From an uncultured Lachnospiraceae bacterium (GTDB taxonomy: Bacteria > Bacillota_A > Clostridia > Lachnospirales > Lachnospiraceae): a stretch of 30,919 nucleotides of DNA. The notes under the pieces were generated by a model. The model was not told the origin of the DNA. It saw only the letters and a program-made list of their open reading frames with translations, and made no database searches. The stretch is from the NCBI GenBank assembly GCA_905200565.1, contig CAJKKX010000001.1, positions 1 to 30,919 of the forward strand, given 5' to 3'. Position 1 is the stretch's first letter, and each line of letters opens with the position of its first letter. The position numbers were made by a program, and so were the translations under genes. Of the stretch, positions 26,786 to 30,919 are shown in pieces.

Positions 26786-27877
26786 ATGAATTTAAAAGAT
26801 CAGTTATTAGAAGTGGCAAAAACAAAAGGGCTTTGTACAGTCTTTGAATATGATGATTTAGAGGACGGATATACGGGAGTAGTTTTAAATGTTACAGAGG
26901 AAGAACTCCTGTTAAAAAGAGTAAACAGGGATGGAAGAGAAAATGGATATTTTTTGATGAAAACAGAGGATATTGTATGCTATTGTACAGGCGACCGGGA
27001 GATGAAACGGCGGTGGCAGTTATGGGAGGAAAAGAAATATAGTAGGATACCTTTGGTAAAAGGTGAGAATTTAATGGATGAGCTTTTCGGGTATGCGTTG
27101 AAAGAAATGGAGCCGGTAGGCGTCTGTTGTCAGGGATATATGTATACAGGCTGGCTGAAGGGATTTTCTGATGAAATGGTGGTCTTAACTGAGTTTACAT
27201 ATTGTGGAGAGGATAACGGGGAAGTATGGCTGAGGAGAGATTGCATTGATACCGTAGAGGTAGATTCACAGGAACTGCGGAGTCGAAAGAACATGTGGAA
27301 GGGCGGAATACCGGAAATACAGCAAAAATCAGAAGAAGGATTTTTTGAAAGATTGAAGGCGTATGAAGGGAAGAACTGGCTGTTTCAGTTTTATCTGGAT
27401 GGGGATTTAAGGACATGCTATGTGGGAGAATTGGAGTGTGTAACAGAAAAAGAATTTATGATCAGGCACATGAATAGCGAGGGGCAGTATGATGGACTTG
27501 CTGTTTTTCCTCTAAGTCGTATGGCCTGTGTTTATGAAAAGAGCAGATACCTTTCAAAAATGAAAAAAATAATGTCTGAAGGATGGAAACGGAAGGGAGC
27601 GGATTTTCTATTTAAGGGGAAATTTTTATCAAACAGGCTGATGAGATACGCACAAACAAAAGAACAGTTCATGATGCTGCAAGTGGAAAAACAGGAATAT
27701 TGTGGAAAAATCATCGAATGGGATAGAAATCAGATATACTTGGCGGTGTATGATTGGTATGGAAGAGAAAATGGAGAGATGAGGATTTTGCGGGAATGGG
27801 TGAAAGCGATATGGATAGATAACGTGGGGTTACGAAAAATCAAAAAATGCCAAGAAGGGTTAGATGGAAACTTTTAG
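26786..27877 (+). CDS. Protein of four tandem Sm-like beta modules; candidate Rhs immunity protein
   Basis: I do not recognise a named family for the whole 363-aa protein. It consists of four repeats of about 90 residues. Each has a short helix (LKDQLLEVAKTKG, LMDELFGYALKEM, FFERLKAYEGKN, LMRYAQTKEQ) followed by a beta pattern around G-x-V/L, a hydrophobic strand, then D/G-x-x-G-x-x-N/D-G and a final strand. The NG/DG motif is read as GRENGYF, GEDNGEV, GQYDGLA and GRENGEM. This resembles small Sm-like beta-barrel proteins I recall as single copies near Firmicute toxin loci. It has no signal peptide, so it is cytosolic, where an immunity protein would act. AGGAG stands five bases before the ATG. 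Codon use is AT-rich, matching the Rhs tip. Immunity is inferred from position only. Confidence 0.65.
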   Translation: MNLKDQLLEVAKTKGLCTVFEYDDLEDGYTGVVLNVTEEELLLKRVNRDGRENGYFLMKTEDIVCYCTGDREMKRRWQLWEEKKYSRIPLVKGENLMDELFGYALKEMEPVGVCCQGYMYTGWLKGFSDEMVVLTEFTYCGEDNGEVWLRRDCIDTVEVDSQELRSRKNMWKGGIPEIQQKSEEGFFERLKAYEGKNWLFQFYLDGDLRTCYVGELECVTEKEFMIRHMNSEGQYDGLAVFPLSRMACVYEKSRYLSKMKKIMSEGWKRKGADFLFKGKFLSNRLMRYAQTKEQFMMLQVEKQEYCGKIIEWDRNQIYLAVYDWYGRENGEMRILREWVKAIWIDNVGLRKIKKCQEGLDGNF

Positions 27878-27909
27878 AACGGAGGACTAATAAAGGAGTG
27901 TGAACAAAA

Positions 27910-28536
27910 ATGGTGGAAAAGGAACAAGTATTACAATTGTTACGGGACAATCAGTCGTTTTTGATATTTGGACTGGAGGAATATTTTTCTTTCGGTTTCT
28001 CATGGGATGACAGAGAGAAGCAATATATAGGTTATAAAAAGAAGCAATACAAAACAGCAGAGGATATATTAGATTCTGTTTCAATAGAATTCTATCTAAA
28101 GGATAGTGAGATTTTGAAAGAGGCTGTAGATGAAAAAATAGAAGATGAAATCATAACAAATTATATAAGGAAAGACTATCGGGAACGGTGCAGATATCTG
28201 CTGTCAGGAAAGAAAAGAAACGGATTTGCAAATCTGATTCAGCAGAATAAAAAAGCGTTGAATATGAAGCGGGCAGAAAAAATGGAGTCATGTTATCATT
28301 TAAGACCACAACTGCCAGAGGAGTGGGAGAAGAAAAAAATGGCAGATAAGAAGGGGTATTTAATGACAGGTTTTTGTGGAATTACTACATATATGGGAGA
28401 AATGAGCTTGTTATTGGAATTTATGGCGAGATATGGAACGTTTGATATGGGAATTCTGTATTGTCCAGAAGCGAAAGCAGGAATCATGCAGTTTGATAAT
28501 GAAACATCCGGCGGACGCTGGTATTGGCTGGAGTAA
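27910..28536 (+). CDS. Hypothetical protein downstream of the Sm-like protein gene
   Basis: I do not recognise this 208-aa protein. It has no signal peptide and no clear membrane helix. The N-terminus has FLIFGLEEYFSFGFSW, then a Lys/Glu-rich helical middle (ILKEAVDEKIEDEII, YRERCRYLLSGKKRNG) and a more hydrophobic, Gly-rich C-terminal part (TGFCGITTYMGEMSLLLEFM) ending in TSGGRWYWLE. AAAGGAG lies 11 bases before the ATG, and the gap to the upstream gene is only 32 bases, so the two are probably one operon. The shared AT-rich composition points to the same origin. It may be a second immunity or accessory gene, or a leftover of an earlier cassette; nothing in the sequence decides this. Confidence 0.6.
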   Translation: MVEKEQVLQLLRDNQSFLIFGLEEYFSFGFSWDDREKQYIGYKKKQYKTAEDILDSVSIEFYLKDSEILKEAVDEKIEDEIITNYIRKDYRERCRYLLSGKKRNGFANLIQQNKKALNMKRAEKMESCYHLRPQLPEEWEKKKMADKKGYLMTGFCGITTYMGEMSLLLEFMARYGTFDMGILYCPEAKAGIMQFDNETSGGRWYWLE

Positions 28537-28693
28537 GAACTATATACGAAGAAATAGAAAACAGAAAGGCTGATATGTAATGACTTTTGTCAAGAGGTAA
28601 ATTTAAAAAAATCACCACAAATTTATTGAATTTTAGCTGGAGAGCCCGTGAAAGAGCTTTAGGCATATCAATCCCCGGCATTGGCCACTCTGA

Positions 28694-28897
28694 TATACGT
28701 GGATTCGGATTGCTCCTTACACGTTAGCTGGTTTGAAACAATCAACAATAGACAATATAATTAGAGGTACAAGTAAAAATCCCAAAGTTCGTACACTTCA
28801 TAAAATAGCATCTGTTTTCGGAATGACATTAAGCGAACTTCTTGATTTTCCCGAATTAAATAACTATTCTATTGATGATGAAAGCGAAGATGAATAA
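28694..28897 (+). pseudogene. Truncated XRE-family helix-turn-helix regulator
   Basis: The frame from a stop at 28691-28693 to TAA 28895-28897 reads APYTLAGLKQSTIDNIIRG, then KNPKVRTLHKIASVFGMTLS and ELLDFPELNN. This is the recognition and following helices of an XRE/Cro-type HTH domain. The N-terminal ~20 residues expected in this family are missing, no start codon with a ribosome site is present, and helix 2 seems shortened by about three residues (TLAGLKQ instead of TLAxxxGLKQ). The upstream 157 bases (28537-28693) hold no gene I can support. It is a decayed remnant, perhaps of a mobile element. Confidence 0.7.
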
Positions 28898-28940
28898 AAG
28901 GTAGAACAATATCACCCCTGTTCTACCCTTTTATATTTTA
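28896..28940. terminator. Terminator between the XRE remnant and the DUF3791/DUF3990 genes
   Basis: GGTAGAACA (28900-28908) pairs perfectly with TGTTCTACC (28919-28927). It is flanked by AAAA before and CTTTTATATTTT after, so it could work in both directions for the facing genes. Confidence 0.75.
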
Positions 28941-29015
28941 AATAGAATAATATCTCTCCATTTCCAGGATTTGTACCGAGCCTGGACAATCTTGTTGCCA
29001 TATACCAAAATTTTT

Positions 29016-29240
29016 CTATTCTTCCATATACCGATCAGCAATATATTCTGCTGATTCTGCCCATAACGCATTTTCGGTATCTTGTAAAACTTTATAAGTT
29101 TCTGATTTGTAGAAGCGTAACGCAGCATCCTCAAAACTTATTCCAAACTTTTCCTGCAGCAACTTGATTACCGCTTTAATCTGAATACAGACATTCATCG
29201 TAATATCCTGTCCATTAAACGTATAAATAACATCACTCAT
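29016..29240 (-). CDS. DUF3791-like small protein (candidate partner of the DUF3990 protein)
   Basis: The 74-aa protein (MSDVIYTFNGQDITMNVCIQ, then LLQEKFGISFEDAALRFYKS and a helical end) has the look of DUF3791 proteins: a short helical domain with a conserved xxGxSxxEAxxxFxxxxxxxxL pattern. ATG 29240 is chosen because AAGGAG ends eight bases before it; the ATG six bases further upstream touches that site. It overlaps the upstream gene by eight bases (ATGAGTGA), a sign of translational coupling. I infer it is the antitoxin or accessory member of the pair; this is not demonstrated by the sequence. Confidence 0.7.
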   Translation of the reverse strand: MSDVIYTFNGQDITMNVCIQIKAVIKLLQEKFGISFEDAALRFYKSETYKVLQDTENALWAESAEYIADRYMEE

Positions 29241-29940
29241 AATCATCTCTCCTTACTAACCGCAGATATTGAAGTGCTTTCCCTGTATGAAACGACACTT
29301 GATTATTCACTTTACTATACCGCAATCGATGAATAGCTTCCTCTGCTGTCAAGATATTGGAAATATAGAGCTGCACTGTTGCCATAGTATTATCATCAGC
29401 TACCGGGCCAATTACAACATCATATGAATGCTGTAATCCGCCATAACTTCGGTTCTCCTTTATAAACTCCAACCATTCTTTATTTAAACTGTCAAATCTT
29501 TTTACCTTCAAAGCTGCGCTTTCTTCAAATAAAAACTCATATACAAAATATTTCTTCTTTTTTTCCCTTAAGGCAAGCCGATATGCCCATTCTTCCGACT
29601 GACGTTTTAATACTGTTGTATAAAAACCCTTTCCAAAGTCTCTTCTATTATTCGATTTCTTCAAATCCACTGCTTCAAACTCAAAACAGCTTCCATGATA
29701 AACTACCAATTCGGACGATCCGGTTTCAACAAGCTTGCCAATATACTCCATCACTTCTTCAAAATCTACTTGATGTAAATATTCATGCTGAATCAGCATT
29801 TTCTCAAACACCTGATATTTGTGAAATAATTCTATCACTTCACTACCAGTCAAACCATGTCTTTTTGCATACACTTCCATGCCCTGAACAGAAAGCATTT
29901 CAATGTCTGATAGTGCACTCAATAAAATCCCCTCTTTCAT
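29233..29940 (-). CDS. DUF3990 protein with N-terminal DUF3791-like domain (ADP-ribosyltransferase-fold toxin candidate)
   Basis: Residues ~10-70 (KRHGLTGSEVIELFHKYQVF) resemble a DUF3791 helical domain. From ~77, VVYHGSCFEFEAVDLKKSNN, RRDFGKGFYTT, the later VIGPVADDNTM and NNQVSFHTGKALQYLRL match DUF3990. By established classification, that family belongs to the ADP-ribosyltransferase superfamily; YHGS, GFYTT and the QVSF segment correspond to the three motif positions, with Gln where many transferases have Glu. The 235-aa length fits a fusion of both domains. ATG 29940 has no good ribosome site, while TTG 29922, seven codons in, is well spaced from AGAGGGGA, so the true start may be there. 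The low GC content and coupling to the small downstream gene suggest an acquired toxin-antitoxin-like module. Enzymatic activity is unproven. Confidence 0.75.
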   Translation of the reverse strand: MKEGILLSALSDIEMLSVQGMEVYAKRHGLTGSEVIELFHKYQVFEKMLIQHEYLHQVDFEEVMEYIGKLVETGSSELVVYHGSCFEFEAVDLKKSNNRRDFGKGFYTTVLKRQSEEWAYRLALREKKKKYFVYEFLFEESAALKVKRFDSLNKEWLEFIKENRSYGGLQHSYDVVIGPVADDNTMATVQLYISNILTAEEAIHRLRYSKVNNQVSFHTGKALQYLRLVRRDDYE

Positions 29941-30018
29941 TTTTTATGAAACTGCCACCTAACTCGATTCTTAGCGCCTGCATTGCTTTTATTCGAATTA
30001 CCTTCCTTGATTTTTTAT

Positions 30019-30027
30019 AGTATATCA
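30019..30027 (-). promoter_or_regulatory. Possible extended -10 promoter of the DUF3990/DUF3791 pair
   Basis: On the minus strand, TGATATACT is an extended -10 box with no good -35 partner. It lies about 80 bases before the DUF3990 start. Confidence 0.35.
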
Positions 30028-30054
30028 TGTATCCTACCATTTGACCACAAAAAG

Positions 30055-30105
30055 ATACTGTGATACCCAAACACTTCCTTATATACAGGTATCACAGTAT
30101 TTTTT
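30055..30105. terminator. Strong hairpin with T tract
   Basis: ATACTGTGATAC (30055-30066) and GTATCACAGTAT (30089-30100) are exact reverse complements. On the plus strand TTTTTT follows; on the minus strand TATCTTTTT follows. It is probably a bidirectional terminator insulating the toxin-like genes from tuf. Confidence 0.65.
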
Positions 30106-30199
30106 CGCTTTTTTGTGTTAAGCATTTCTGCAAGTCCATACTGAAAAAGGGCTTCCCTATTCTCAGGAAATCCCCATAAATACGCTAAGCGCACCTCGC

Positions 30200-30245
30200 A
30201 AATGCTTCGCATTTCCTCGGCCACGGGCATTCGCTAAATGCCCGT
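30200..30245. repeat. Pair of intergenic hairpins (dispersed-repeat candidate)
   Basis: AAATGC-TTC-GCATTT (30200-30214) is followed by ACGGGCATT-CGCTA-AATGCCCGT (30223-30245), a 9-bp perfect stem. Two GC-rich hairpins so close together, outside any gene and distinct from the tuf terminator, resemble dispersed intergenic repeats of Clostridia. Confidence 0.5.
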
Positions 30246-30253
30246 AAACACGC

Positions 30254-30292
30254 AAAAAGAGCCACTTTCACGCAAGCATGAAGCGACTCTTT
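30254..30292 (-). terminator. tuf terminator
   Basis: On the minus strand, AAAGAG..CTTCATGC and GCGTGAAAG..CTCTTT pair with small internal mismatches, and the arm runs into TTTTT. It lies about 40 bases after the tuf stop codon. Confidence 0.8.
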
Positions 30293-30333
30293 ATGACTTA
30301 TTTTATGCGCTTAGCTCAAAGCTTTCGCGTAAA

Positions 30334-30919
30334 TTACTCGATGATAGTAGCAACACGACCTGAACCAACTGTTCTACCACCCTCACGGATAGCGAATGTA
30401 AGACCCTGCTCCATAGCGATCGGGTGAATCAGCTCAATCGTCATCTCTACGTTATCACCAGGCATACACATCTCTGTGCCAGCCGGCAGCTCGATAACGC
30501 CAGTTACGTCAGTTGTTCTGAAGTAGAACTGCGGACGATAGTTGTTGAAGAACGGTGTATGACGGCCACCCTCGTCTTTTGTCAGAACGTATACCTGAGC
30601 TGTGAATTTTGTATGGCATTTGATTGTGCCCGGTTTAACAAGAACCTGTCCTCTTTCGATTTCCTCTCTCTTGATACCACGAAGCAGAGCGCCGATGTTA
30701 TCACCAGCCTGGCCTTCATCAAGAAGTTTACGGAACATCTCGATACCGGTTACTGTTGTCTTTTTCACTTCTTCTTTAATACCAACGATTTCAACTTCCT
30801 CGTTTACATGCAGAACACCACGCTCTACTCTACCAGTTGCAACAGTACCACGGCCTGTAATCGTGAATACGTCCTCGACTGGCATCAGGAACGGCTGATC
30901 TGTAGCACGCTTCGGATCC
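30334..30919 (-). CDS. tuf: Elongation factor Tu, C-terminal half (5' end outside window)
   Basis: EF-Tu delivers aminoacyl-tRNA to the ribosome as a GTP complex. The frame enters from the window edge with [20 protein letters not shown], followed by [13 protein letters not shown] at the start of domain 2. Domain 2 continues to about [12 protein letters not shown], and domain 3 follows with [20 protein letters not shown] and [14 protein letters not shown] at the C-terminus. The match to the universal family is unmistakable. The GTPase domain lies outside the window. The stop is followed by a good terminator, so tuf is last in its transcript. Confidence 0.97.
   Translation of the reverse strand, partial: DPKRATDQPFLMPVEDVFTITGRGTVATGRVERGVLHVNEEVEIVGIKEEVKKTTVTGIEMFRKLLDEGQAGDNIGALLRGIKREEIERGQVLVKPGTIKCHTKFTAQVYVLTKDEGGRHTPFFNNYRPQFYFRTTDVTGVIELPAGTEMCMPGDNVEMTIELIHPIAMEQGLTFAIREGGRTVGSGRVATIIE

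Larger units (their letters stand above)
29941..30333. other. Gene-free stretch between the DUF3990 gene and tuf
   Basis: It contains a possible minus-strand extended -10 promoter (30019-30027), a strong 12-bp inverted repeat with a T tract (30055-30105), two GC-rich hairpins (30200-30245) and the tuf terminator (30254-30292). A 71-codon minus-strand frame (30015-30230) crosses several of these hairpins and has no ribosome site, so it is not taken as a gene. Confidence 0.6.

Noticed and set aside
28568..28612. Minus-strand TTGACA near a possible insertion sequence end
   Set aside because: The stretch looks vaguely like the flank of an insertion sequence, but no transposase frame, terminal repeat or target duplication could be found.
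28931..29134. 67-codon minus-strand frame overlapping the DUF3791-like gene
   Set aside because: It lacks a ribosome site, overlaps a better gene in another frame, and runs to the terminator hairpin.
30015..30230. 71-codon minus-strand frame
   Set aside because: It runs through two hairpins and a strong terminator-like inverted repeat, lacks a ribosome binding site, and its product resembles no family.

Overview
The window looks like chromosomal DNA of a gut Lachnospiraceae (Clostridia, Firmicutes). Evidence for this is the strong AGGAGG-type ribosome binding sites, the sporulation checkpoint gene bofA, a TPR/AAA protein type I associate with this family, a secreted multidomain fucosidase, and a very large Sec-exported Rhs/YD-repeat protein. 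The genus cannot be fixed from sequence reading alone; a Blautia/Mediterraneibacter-like organism is a reasonable guess.

Layout. Positions 1-5.8 kb are housekeeping: the C-terminal end of a PTS IIC permease, a corrinoid adenosyltransferase (cobO), a minus-strand S1-domain RNA-binding protein, a plus-strand pair of CBS/DRTGG-type manganese pyrophosphatase and flavin reductase, and a convergent minus-strand Y-family DNA polymerase (dinB). From 6.1 to 10.1 kb lies a secreted GH29 alpha-L-fucosidase with a long tail of binding and Ig-like modules. From 10.2 to 12.3 kb is a cytosolic TPR plus AAA-ATPase protein of unknown role. A TetR-type regulator with a perfect 18-bp operator inside its own promoter then heads an alpha-glucan cluster with a GH13 amylase-family enzyme and the glycogen branching enzyme glgB. 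bofA follows.

From 17.07 to 26.38 kb is one 3,101-codon Rhs/YD-repeat protein with signal peptide, DNRLRE-type domain, Ig/FN3 modules, RHS core and a variable C-terminal tip. Base composition becomes visibly AT-rich inside the last ~110 codons and stays so until just before tuf. This stretch is the accessory part of the window. It holds the putative toxin tip, a ~274-bp element with near-perfect terminal inverted repeats, a protein made of four tandem Sm-like modules (candidate immunity protein), a 208-aa unknown protein, a decayed XRE repressor fragment, and a minus-strand DUF3990/DUF3791 pair that looks like an ADP-ribosyltransferase-fold toxin-antitoxin module. The window ends in the C-terminal part of tuf (EF-Tu), minus strand.

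How the parts work together. The TetR-GH13-GlgB cluster probably handles internal glycogen or maltodextrin. The fucosidase harvests fucosylated host glycans outside the cell. The Rhs protein and its AT-rich downstream cargo look like a contact-dependent competition locus whose tip and immunity genes are exchanged as cassettes. The best candidates for something undescribed are the four-module Sm-like protein, the inverted-repeat element between it and the Rhs tip, and the Rhs tip itself.
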